Of a DNA stretch of 64,000 nucleotides, positions 47,101 to 54,550 are shown piece after piece. The number at the start of each line of letters is the position of its first letter. The stretch's first letter is position 1. The stretch is taken from contig LNBX01000026.1 of assembly GCA_001567275.1 (NCBI GenBank), positions 252,056-316,055 on the forward strand, read 5' to 3'. This DNA is from Bacteroidetes bacterium OLB10. GTDB lineage: Bacteria > Bacteroidota > Bacteroidia > AKYH767-A > OLB10. The notes beneath the pieces were generated by a model that was not told the origin of the DNA, ran no database searches, and saw nothing but the letters and a program-made list of their open reading frames with translations. Both the position numbers and the translations under genes were made by a program.

Positions 47101-48437
47101 CCGCAACAGTTGGTTCCGTTATTGATAATATCAGTTAAAGGTTCACCTACCAGGGTAACATGGTTTATATAATCATTATCAGTATAGGAGCCACCTAACC
47201 ACGAAGTACCTACAGAATAATAAGGAGTAGAACCACCGCAATAACTTACGTCAATAGGGCGGCAGCCGCCCAAGGTACCTACGGTAGGTGTAATTGTAGA
47301 AACAGAGCCTTTGGTAACAGTAACTGAGTTATACTCTACATCCACGCAATTGCCGGCTACGGCAGGTGGTGAAGTCTTCACATCGTAGGTTATCCAGAAA
47401 TAATTAGCTCCGTTGTGCAACCTGAAGGTAGCCACAGGGATAAAGGTATAATTGGTGGCACAAAGAGCAGCCACAGTGGCTCCAATTTGCACTGCGTTGG
47501 CAACACCTGTAAAATTATCGGTTCCGCCTGTCCACCAGAGTTTGGCATTTTGCAAATCGGTGCAGGGAGCACTGGAGCCAATGGTACTGAAACTGAAATT
47601 ATTTACGGTATAATAATTACCTGCATTCACATCATCGCCACCATCAACATTTATCACCACTCCTCCAATCAGATTATTGGTAGTGCCGGGAGGTACGGTG
47701 GCCGTTGCCTGAAAATTCATAAACGTGTTTACAATGGTTTGTGCTTTAGGATAGGTATTGATGGAAATGTCATCAATATAAATATTTCCTCCGGTGGCAA
47801 CAGTATGTCTGTTGTGAAATTCAAAAACAAGATACTGTTTTGATTGCTGTGCAGGAGTTAAGCCGGTAATATAGGCCTGCGGAATAGTAACCTGATACTG
47901 GCACCAACCTGCTGCAGCTATAGCGGGAAAATTCGAATAGTTTCGTGAAATGTAACTACCAAAATTAGCTTGACAAATTTGCACAATAGTGCAGCTCAAA
48001 CCTGCAGGGCCTGAATAGGCATTGGAGTTGGTGAGATAAACACGCAACGAATCGTGAATGGGGGAATTTACATTATCGCGATACATCCAAAAGGTAATAT
48101 CAGCACCGGTAGCAGGTATGTTTGTAAAATCCAGCGCTCTGGATGCAATATAGGCATACTCCCCAAAGGTAGTCATATACCCGCAGCGGTAGCGTGCCAT
48201 TCCTGCACCGGAGTGTGTAGTTGCCGGCTGACCAAACGGATTGCTACCTGAGGTAACTCTTTCGCAGTAGTTTTCAGGATCAGTACTTGGCAGCACAGCA
48301 CCTGAAGTCCATCCCAGAGGAGGGAAAATCGTTCCATCGAACGACTCATTAATTACTACCTGTCCTTTGGAAAAAACCGGTGCCAGCAGCAGCAGCACAA
48401 ACGAAATTCGCATAAAAGGAGTAAATAATTTTTGCAT
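44127..48437 (-). CDS. Large secreted GEVED-domain protein with T9SS type A signal
   Basis: A 1436-residue exported protein. After the signal peptide (to about FSKGQ) an N-terminal jelly-roll region (VVINESFDGTIFPPLGW to IYIDDISI, about 28-230) resembles MAM-like choice-of-anchor domains. A GEVED domain follows at about 490-600 (WIDYNHDGVFSAAEKLG and GETEDYVVTI). A long beta-rich stretch comes next. The C-terminal T9SS type A domain starts near VYPVPAKDQVVIS. Just before it lies a stretch with WTTATEENSDYFTVERS, typical of these cargo proteins. The protein is probably surface-bound; no catalytic motif was seen. Confidence 0.88.
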   Translation of the reverse strand: MQKLFTPFMRISFVLLLLAPVFSKGQVVINESFDGTIFPPLGWTSGAVLPSTDPENYCERVTSGSNPFGQPATTHSGAGMARYRCGYMTTFGEYAYIASRALDFTNIPATGADITFWMYRDNVNSPIHDSLRVYLTNSNAYSGPAGLSCTIVQICQANFGSYISRNYSNFPAIAAAGWCQYQVTIPQAYITGLTPAQQSKQYLVFEFHNRHTVATGGNIYIDDISINTYPKAQTIVNTFMNFQATATVPPGTTNNLIGGVVINVDGGDDVNAGNYYTVNNFSFSTIGSSAPCTDLQNAKLWWTGGTDNFTGVANAVQIGATVAALCATNYTFIPVATFRLHNGANYFWITYDVKTSPPAVAGNCVDVEYNSVTVTKGSVSTITPTVGTLGGCRPIDVSYCGGSTPYYSVGTSWLGGSYTDNDYINHVTLVGEPLTDIINNGTNCCGPPISPWFGGPAPFSAHPPDYEKFAPTPNHTTTLMRGNSYTISLQVGTWYGSNYIAAWIDYNHDGVFSAAEKLGQSGPLGVNGTYAPTFTVPAGTYAGNTFLRVREVYANPNIDPCASATYGETEDYVVTIIPACAALPPGYQKIWLGAVDDNWNTPANWCPLTPPKITENTIIPGGSPNRPVIYEGTTATAKVLTIAGNDTVTVKVYNSGSLTVADSMNIKDPASALIINSEYFNKAIISNGTLTQTTPPFHPFNGASRSQRCQFLYSSAELAAKGMVTGDLIDSIGMHIDAFTPPANAYTNYSIRYYYAPLTFVAYGGSTTTNKLADFAIGSTPITVYTSPSETVTGAGIRYITLTTPIPVDLNYNLIIDICYDHTPGGGQNSFYTTTLGARKYIEMYSTAPTVTSACDFSPTIRAMVVGAYPVGTTTFTLGTFLQSTLPHLKVGMRVSATSPAGIFPAGTIITSIAGSVITVNNPSIAAIATGNQISFAVNGTLITTDGNCSTMQRPNMTLVFKRPFKTFQASMGGNWTNNGTFTAGKSNFTFYGSAWQRIYGTQISNFYDLTLNKTSAGSTLELWQDVNVTDSLNLYMGRIHLNGNPVAIRTLSLLDGNPAGLSQLQVISGKLWAESNPPNYGNFRWQMKTPSAYPFNAVIPFVDAIGNSIPMDYTVNAGTPDITVTTYHTIPNNTPIPTGVNNIYQNTWIAPPATDNSPYMVDRFWQVDDAGTGVNRDLTFRWTAAENAASGASPYRAQVYNPTGSSVGTGAWMWPFSLGQTNPTGTSVKAPNITYTNTWAVVRELQPLPVKLLMFDARPYKDKEIVCNWTTATEENSDYFTVERSVDGINFEKAGTVKAAGNSNEQRNYKFVDTNPYRGVSFYRLTQTDFDGKTENFEKVAVNLSIPAAPISVYPVPAKDQVVISVDPNVNLENAVLTVYDLTGRKMITQTVAQLRGLGTNIFKLPLTSLTNGMYYFDIKVEETSLGNGKFIVEK

Positions 48438-48710
48438 GATTATTTAATTTAAATGTTGGTTCAAATTTTAAAGCCCAAATATACAGCATTGAGAGAAATT
48501 AACCAATAGATGTTGTTAATTTTTCCTTTGTTGGAGTATGGGTGGTTTAACTTCATTTTACAAACTGATTTAAGGCAAATGCTATTACACAAATAACCTC
48601 ATCAAATTTCGCTGTCACAGATGCATTTCCTGTGAAGTTTTTCCCTGTGTTCTTCATCCCCATTTCAATCACCACCGTTATTTTCTGTTCGCGGTTAAGG
48701 GGTTAACATG

Positions 48711-48718
48711 TATTTTTG
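48711..48718 (+). promoter_or_regulatory. Bacteroidota -7 box for serS
   Basis: TATTTTTG, an exact TAnnTTTG match, 17 bases before the serS ATG. The -33 region has TTCG at 19 bases' spacing, a weak match. Confidence 0.5.
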
Positions 48719-48735
48719 GGGTTTCAATTATTTTT

Positions 48736-50004
48736 ATGTTAGAACTTTCACAAATCAGAGAAAACCCTGAAAAAATTATCAAATATCTTGCCATAAAGAA
48801 CTTTAAGGCTCAGGAAACAGTAGAATCAATTCTACAATATGACGAGAGAAGGCGTACTCTGCAAAAAGAATCGGATAGTTGCTTAGCCGAGCAGAACAAC
48901 ATTGCTGCACGCATAGGTGCACTGATGAAGGCAGGCAAAAAAGCAGAAGCAGAGCAGGAAAAAGAAAAAAATGCAGCGCTTAAAGAAACATCCAGGCAAC
49001 TGCAGAATTTGCTGAGCGAAACAGAAAAACTGCTGCACGATGAGCTGGTAAAACTTCCGAATTTGCCTCACGAAAAAGTGCCTGCAGGAAAATCGGCTGC
49101 CGACAATGAAATTGTTTTTTCGGTAAAAGAACTTCCTTCAGCCGAAGGCAAAAAACCACACTGGGAGCTTTGCGAAAAATATGGTCTGATAGATTTTGAA
49201 ACGGGTGTAAAACTAACGGGGGCGGGATTTCCGCTGTATAAAGGTAAAGGTGCAAGATTGCAGCGGGCACTGATTAATTTCTTCTTAGACAAAGCCACTG
49301 AAAACGGCTTTTTGGAAGTGCAGCCGCCCATACTCGTTAACGAAGACTCAGGATTCGGCACAGGGCAATTGCCCGACAAAGAAGGGCAGATGTATTTTGT
49401 GGGAGAAGATAAATTTTACCTGATACCTACGGCAGAAGTACCTGTGACCAACATTTACCGCGATGTGATGCTGAAAGAAAATGATTTGCCTCAGAAACTG
49501 ACTGCCTATACGCCCTGTTTCAGGCGCGAAGCAGGCTCTTATGGCAAGGATGTGAGAGGGCTGAACAGGCTGCATCAGTTCGACAAAGTGGAAATTGTAC
49601 GAATTGAACATCCAGAACGTTCTTATGAAGTGCTGGAAGAAATGAAAGACTATGTATGCGGGCTGCTGCAGCAGTTGCAACTCCCCTACCGTGTGCTGCG
49701 GCTGTGTGGTGGCGATATGAGTTTTGCCTCAGCTATGACGTATGATTTGGAAGTATATTCTTCAGCACAGCAGCGCTGGTTAGAAGTAAGTTCGGTATCC
49801 AATTTCGAAACATTTCAGAGCAACAGGCTGAAACTTCGTTTCAAAAATGCAGAAGGAAAAAAACAACTTGCACATACCCTCAACGGAAGCGCGCTGGCAT
49901 TGCCGCGCATAGTGGCTGCACTGTTGGAGAACAATCAAACAGCAGAAGGAATTGCATTGCCTGAAGTACTGCACCGCTATACCGGTTTTAAAATGATAGA
50001 CTAA
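48736..50004 (+). CDS. serS: Seryl-tRNA synthetase
   Basis: A 422-residue class II synthetase charging tRNA-Ser. The N-terminal coiled coil that holds the tRNA spans about residues 30-105 (QYDERRRTLQKESDSCLAEQ). Motif 2 is the segment PCFRREAGSYGKDVRGLNR, followed by LHQFDKVEIV. Motif 3 is HTLNGSALALPRIVAALLEN. Length is normal. The next gene starts one base after this stop. Confidence 0.97.
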   Translation: MLELSQIRENPEKIIKYLAIKNFKAQETVESILQYDERRRTLQKESDSCLAEQNNIAARIGALMKAGKKAEAEQEKEKNAALKETSRQLQNLLSETEKLLHDELVKLPNLPHEKVPAGKSAADNEIVFSVKELPSAEGKKPHWELCEKYGLIDFETGVKLTGAGFPLYKGKGARLQRALINFFLDKATENGFLEVQPPILVNEDSGFGTGQLPDKEGQMYFVGEDKFYLIPTAEVPVTNIYRDVMLKENDLPQKLTAYTPCFRREAGSYGKDVRGLNRLHQFDKVEIVRIEHPERSYEVLEEMKDYVCGLLQQLQLPYRVLRLCGGDMSFASAMTYDLEVYSSAQQRWLEVSSVSNFETFQSNRLKLRFKNAEGKKQLAHTLNGSALALPRIVAALLENNQTAEGIALPEVLHRYTGFKMID

Positions 50005-50005
50005 C

Positions 50006-51850
50006 ATGATTGCTTTGAAAAAAAATAAAGTTGTTTGGATGTTGCATGTGCTGATTGCAGTGTTGCTGCTGACGGCATTTGCACCTGCAGCACAGGCACA
50101 ATCCATGAACAACCTTGACCTTGCCAGGCAGTATGAATCCACAGGCGAGTATGACAAAGCAGCCGTGTATTACGAAAAGCAATACGACATTGATCCATTT
50201 GGAACTTATGATTCGTATCTGCGTTGCCTCAAAACCATGCAGGACTACAAAGAAGCTGAGAAGCTGATAAAAAAGCAGATAAAAAAATCGGGAAATGCAG
50301 GCAGATATCAGGTAGATTTAGGGTTGCTGTATGAAACAGAAGGCGAAAATGAAAAAGCAAAAAAACAATTTGAGTCGGTATTAAAAAATCTGAAACCCGA
50401 CCCTAATGAAGTGTATTCAGTAGCAGGAGCATTCACCATTGCGCAGAAAATTGATTATGCCATAGAAGTATATCAGAAAGCGCGCAACTTTGGTATGGGA
50501 CCGACTTATGGATTTGAATTAGCTGACCTATACGGACGCAAGGGCGATTCGCAGAAAATGATTGACGAATATCTGGATTTGATGGAAGAGAACAATCTCT
50601 ACACCGGAAACATACAGGCAGTATTGCAGCAACGCATCAGTCAGGATCCTGACAACAAACTTTCGGAATTGTTGCGTACCTCACTGCTTCGCAGAATTCA
50701 AAAACAACCCGGACAGACCATTTACTCTGAATTTTTGTACTGGCTTTTTCTGCAGGACAAAGATTTTGACTCAGCACTGATACAGGCAAAAGCATTAGAT
50801 AAGAAAAGTGACAACAACGGCTCGCGTGTTTATCAGCTTGGCGAAATATGCATCAGCAACAGCGACTGGGCAACAGCACAAAAATGTTTCAACTACATCA
50901 TTGAAAAAGGAAGCAACCATCCCATGTATATTCAGGCAAAGATGGCTTCGGTAAAAGCTGCCTACATGCATGTGGTGAACGACCCTTACACTCCGCAGGA
51001 ACTTACAGCACTTGACGAACGTTTTAAAACCACGCTGAAAGAATTAGGCACTAACACCATTACTGCTCCGCTATGGCAAAGGTATGCACACCTGCAGGCA
51101 TTTTATCTGCACAACATTGATGAAGGACGCAAAATTCTTGAAGAAATAATTGCCATTCCGGGGCTTACACCATCGTTTGTTGCCGAATGTAAATTAGAAT
51201 TGGGTGATATACTTATTCTGGAAGGAAATTTATGGGATGCCTCACTCACCTACTCTCAGGTTGACAAAGATTTTAAACATGACGCCCTGGGCCGCGAAGC
51301 CAAATTCCGTAATGCGCGGCTGTCGTATTACTTAGGCGAATTTGATTGGGCAGCAGCACAACTGAACGTGCTGAAACAAGCTACTTCGCAACTCATATCC
51401 AACGATGCACTGGATTTGGCTTTACTTATAACCGACAACATCGGAGAAGATTCCATTACTGAACCGCTTCGCATTTATTCAAGAGCGGAGTTGCTCACAT
51501 TTCAGAATAAGGATGATGAGGCACTGGCAACGTTAGACAGTATTCTGGTGCTTTATCCCGGAAGAAAAATTACCACGCGTGTCTGGTTTAAAAAGGCTGC
51601 CATAGAAATGAAAAAACAACATCCTGACACTGCCATCAAACTATATCAGGACATTGTTGACAAATATCCCGAAGATATTCTGGCCGATGATGCACTCTAC
51701 CGCATGGCCACCATTTATGAAAATATTTTGAACGACAAAGAAAAAGCAAAGGCAGCTTATGAGAAGCTGATTGACAAATATCCGGCAAGCCTGTTTGTGG
51801 CTGATGCCCGAAAACATTATCGCGTTCTCAGAGGAGATTTCATCAATTAG
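50006..51850 (+). CDS. Exported tetratricopeptide-repeat protein
   Basis: A 614-residue protein with a signal peptide (VLIAVLLLTAFAPAAQAQS) followed by TPR-like helical repeats throughout. Examples are NLDLARQYESTGEYDKAAVYYEKQYDIDP cut into two helices, VDLGLLYETEGENEKAKKQFE, and a C-terminal pair (AIKLYQDIVDKYPEDILADD and KAKAAYEKLIDKYPASLFV) like those of BamD/YbgF proteins. It is probably a periplasmic scaffold. It starts one base after serS, so the two may be cotranscribed; no functional link is evident. Confidence 0.82.
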   Translation: MIALKKNKVVWMLHVLIAVLLLTAFAPAAQAQSMNNLDLARQYESTGEYDKAAVYYEKQYDIDPFGTYDSYLRCLKTMQDYKEAEKLIKKQIKKSGNAGRYQVDLGLLYETEGENEKAKKQFESVLKNLKPDPNEVYSVAGAFTIAQKIDYAIEVYQKARNFGMGPTYGFELADLYGRKGDSQKMIDEYLDLMEENNLYTGNIQAVLQQRISQDPDNKLSELLRTSLLRRIQKQPGQTIYSEFLYWLFLQDKDFDSALIQAKALDKKSDNNGSRVYQLGEICISNSDWATAQKCFNYIIEKGSNHPMYIQAKMASVKAAYMHVVNDPYTPQELTALDERFKTTLKELGTNTITAPLWQRYAHLQAFYLHNIDEGRKILEEIIAIPGLTPSFVAECKLELGDILILEGNLWDASLTYSQVDKDFKHDALGREAKFRNARLSYYLGEFDWAAAQLNVLKQATSQLISNDALDLALLITDNIGEDSITEPLRIYSRAELLTFQNKDDEALATLDSILVLYPGRKITTRVWFKKAAIEMKKQHPDTAIKLYQDIVDKYPEDILADDALYRMATIYENILNDKEKAKAAYEKLIDKYPASLFVADARKHYRVLRGDFIN

Positions 51851-52019
51851 CAGTAAATGAAAACCTTGGGATTAAGAAAATAATCTGCCTTGAAAAAGAC
51901 ATTGGGTACTGAAAAATGAATATGTACGGACTGTCATAATTAAACAAAAACAACTGCATCTTGTTGACTAATTCGTTTCTTTGCAAAAAAACATTTATCA
52001 GAAAAGTTTCATTACCAAT

Positions 52020-54083
52020 ATGAGGAAAAAATTTCAGGCATTGTTGTTTTTACTTACAGCGCTTTCTGTTTTAAACATTCCTGTACAGGCTCAGATTTTT
52101 GAAGGAGCCAAATGGACATTCAGGGTTGAACAGACCGACAGTTGCGAAGCTGTACTTATTTTTAAAGCTACAACGATTGATAAATTTCATATCTACTCGC
52201 AGAAAGACAATGGCAATGACGGACCGATACCAACCACCTTTACTTTTAAGAAATCGGCAGACTATCAGTTAGTGGGAAAAGTGCAGGAGGGACATGCAGA
52301 AGAAGTATTTGACCAGCAGTTTCAGATGAAGGTTAAATTTTTTCACGGAGAAACAGAGTTTAAACAGAAAATAAAAATCACTACACGAAAAAAATTCAAT
52401 GTAGAGGGTTATGTAAACTATATGGCATGTGATGATGAGAAGTGCCTCCCTCCTACTGATGTGGACTTCAGTTTTGCAGTGAATGCTGCTAAGATGAAAA
52501 GCTGCATGACGACAGAAAACAATCCTGCTGTTGAGAAAACAACAGCAGAAGTTGTACCTCCGGTGGCAGCTACACCTGTTGCCGATACGCTGGTAACCGA
52601 AACAGCAGATACAGTAGTAGTGGAAGCCGGAGATAATGCCGTGATAACAGAATTGGAACCCGGCTGCGGTGAAATTACCGGTGGAAGCAACCATACCGAC
52701 AAAAGTCTTTTAGGAATATTTATTGCCGGATTGTTAGGAGGCTTTGTGGCCTTGCTCACACCCTGTGTGTTTCCGATGATACCCATGACGGTAAGCTTTT
52801 TTACCAAGCGCAGCGGCAACCGCAAGAAAGGACTGATGAATGCCATCATCTATTCGCTTTCCATCATAGTAATTTATGTGGGATTGGGTTTTCTGGTGAC
52901 GGTAACATTAGGCAGCGATGCCCTGAATGACATGGCCAGCAGTGTGTTTTTCAATCTTACCTTCTTTATTGTATTTCTGATTTTTGCTTTTTCTTTTTTT
53001 GGAGCATTTGAAATAGTGCTTCCAAGTTCGCTCGTAAATAAAGCTGATTCAGCCTCTGAAAAAGGTGGTTTGATAGGAATATTTTTTATGGCATTTACAC
53101 TGTCGCTGGTTTCATTTTCGTGTACTGGACCTATTATAGGCACGCTGCTGGTTGAAGCAGCACACGGAGGAAGTTACCTTGGACCACTGACAGGAATGAC
53201 AGGATTTGCGCTGGCACTTGCATTGCCTTTCGGATTGTTTTCTGCATTTCCGGGGTGGCTCAACTCATTGCCAAAATCGGGAGGATGGCTCAATACAGTA
53301 AAAGTTTCGCTCGGATTTATAGAACTTGCATTAGCGTTTAAATTTTTATCCAATGTTGATTTGGCATATCACTGGGGATTTCTGAAACGTGAAATATTTA
53401 TTGCCATCTGGGTAATTATTTTCGGAATGCTTGGTTTTTATCTGTTGGGCAAACTTCGTTTTTCGCACGACAGTGACGTGCCACACATTTCGGTGCCACG
53501 ACTGATGTTTGCTATTTTATCATTGACATTTACATTGTATCTGATACCCGGAATATGGGGAGCACCACTTAAACTCATCAGCGGATTTCCTCCTCCTGAA
53601 TTTTATAAAGAATGGATTACAGAAAAAAGCAGTGGACATTGTCCGCACAATCTGAATTGCTATCACGACTATGAGGCAGGTATGGCTTATGCCAAAACAG
53701 TAGGCAAACCGGTGATGGTGGATTTTACGGGATGGAGTTGCGTAAACTGTCGAAAGATGGAAGACAATGTATGGAGTGATCCTGAAGTATTGAAACGACT
53801 TTCCGATAAATACGTGCTGATTTCACTCTATGTGGATGACAAAGAAGAATTGCCTGAAGAAAAACAATATGTTTCGGAAGTGACCGGTAAAAAAATACGC
53901 ACGGTAGGAAATAAATGGAGTGAATTGCAGACTTCGGTTTACAAAACCAATTCGCAGCCATATTATGTTTTGCTTGATAATAAAGGAAGAATTTTAGCAG
54001 AGCCAAGAGGTTACACTCCCGATATAAAGACCTATACCAAATATCTGGATGAAGGACTTTGCCGCTATTCAAAAAGAAAGTAG
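52020..54083 (+). CDS. dsbD: Protein-disulfide reductase DsbD family
   Basis: A 687-residue membrane protein that carries electrons from cytoplasmic thioredoxin to periplasmic proteins. A signal peptide precedes a DsbD alpha-like domain with a Cys pair (MACDDEKCLPP). The transmembrane domain has its two conserved cysteines in LTPCVFPMIP (about residue 247) and SFSCTGPIIG (about 366). A C-terminal thioredoxin domain has the CVNC active site (574-577). The ATG at 52020 starts the signal peptide and is preferred over an upstream TTG. The cysteine-rich SprB repeats of secreted proteins here may make such redox control relevant. Confidence 0.92.
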   Translation: MRKKFQALLFLLTALSVLNIPVQAQIFEGAKWTFRVEQTDSCEAVLIFKATTIDKFHIYSQKDNGNDGPIPTTFTFKKSADYQLVGKVQEGHAEEVFDQQFQMKVKFFHGETEFKQKIKITTRKKFNVEGYVNYMACDDEKCLPPTDVDFSFAVNAAKMKSCMTTENNPAVEKTTAEVVPPVAATPVADTLVTETADTVVVEAGDNAVITELEPGCGEITGGSNHTDKSLLGIFIAGLLGGFVALLTPCVFPMIPMTVSFFTKRSGNRKKGLMNAIIYSLSIIVIYVGLGFLVTVTLGSDALNDMASSVFFNLTFFIVFLIFAFSFFGAFEIVLPSSLVNKADSASEKGGLIGIFFMAFTLSLVSFSCTGPIIGTLLVEAAHGGSYLGPLTGMTGFALALALPFGLFSAFPGWLNSLPKSGGWLNTVKVSLGFIELALAFKFLSNVDLAYHWGFLKREIFIAIWVIIFGMLGFYLLGKLRFSHDSDVPHISVPRLMFAILSLTFTLYLIPGIWGAPLKLISGFPPPEFYKEWITEKSSGHCPHNLNCYHDYEAGMAYAKTVGKPVMVDFTGWSCVNCRKMEDNVWSDPEVLKRLSDKYVLISLYVDDKEELPEEKQYVSEVTGKKIRTVGNKWSELQTSVYKTNSQPYYVLLDNKGRILAEPRGYTPDIKTYTKYLDEGLCRYSKRK

Positions 54084-54159
54084 TTCAAAATCTTTTATGC
54101 AGTATAGCGAAACACTGCAACTTGATTAACCTTATCTTTACACTTTAAAATTTAAATAC

Positions 54160-54468
54160 ATGGACAATAAAAACGAAAATCAACTGAACATAGAGTTGAG
54201 CGAAGAAATTGCTGACGGAACCTATTCCAATTTAGCTATAATCACTCATTCCAATTCGGAATTTGTAATTGACTTTATAAAAGTAATGCCTGGAGTGCCA
54301 AAGGCCAAGGTGAAATCACGTATAGTGCTTACGCCTCAGCATGCCAAGAGACTGCTTGGTGCACTGAATGAAAACATCACCAAATATGAGCAGGTACATG
54401 GCCCCATCAAACAAACAGAAGGCATTGCCATACCGATGAATTTTGGTGGACCAACTGCGCAGGCTTAA
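54160..54468 (+). CDS. DUF3467 family protein
   Basis: A 102-residue cytosolic protein of the DUF3467 family. The pattern is ELSEEIADGTYSNLAIITHS, then EFVIDFIKVMPGVPKAKVKSR, RIVLTPQHAKRLLGALNENI, and a glycine-rich tail. DUF3467 proteins occur next to many kinds of genes and have no established function. It has its own strong terminator and is convergent with a T9SS cargo gene. Confidence 0.85.
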   Translation: MDNKNENQLNIELSEEIADGTYSNLAIITHSNSEFVIDFIKVMPGVPKAKVKSRIVLTPQHAKRLLGALNENITKYEQVHGPIKQTEGIAIPMNFGGPTAQA

Positions 54469-54500
54469 GATTTAGCAACGCTGCTCAAGGCAGATAACAA

Positions 54501-54537
54501 AAAAGAAACAGCTCCCAAAGGGAGCTGTTTCTTTTTA
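54501..54537. terminator. Bidirectional terminator
   Basis: A 16-base stem (AAAAGAAACAGCTCCC/GGGAGCTGTTTCTTTT) with an AAA loop; T runs on both strands serve the convergent DUF3467 and T9SS genes. Confidence 0.92.
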
Positions 54538-54550
54538 TTATCACTCAGTT

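Noticed and set aside
48438-48735. Possible gene in the 298-base gap before serS
   Set aside because: No frame of useful length; the gap is explained by two divergent promoters, with a -7 box for serS.
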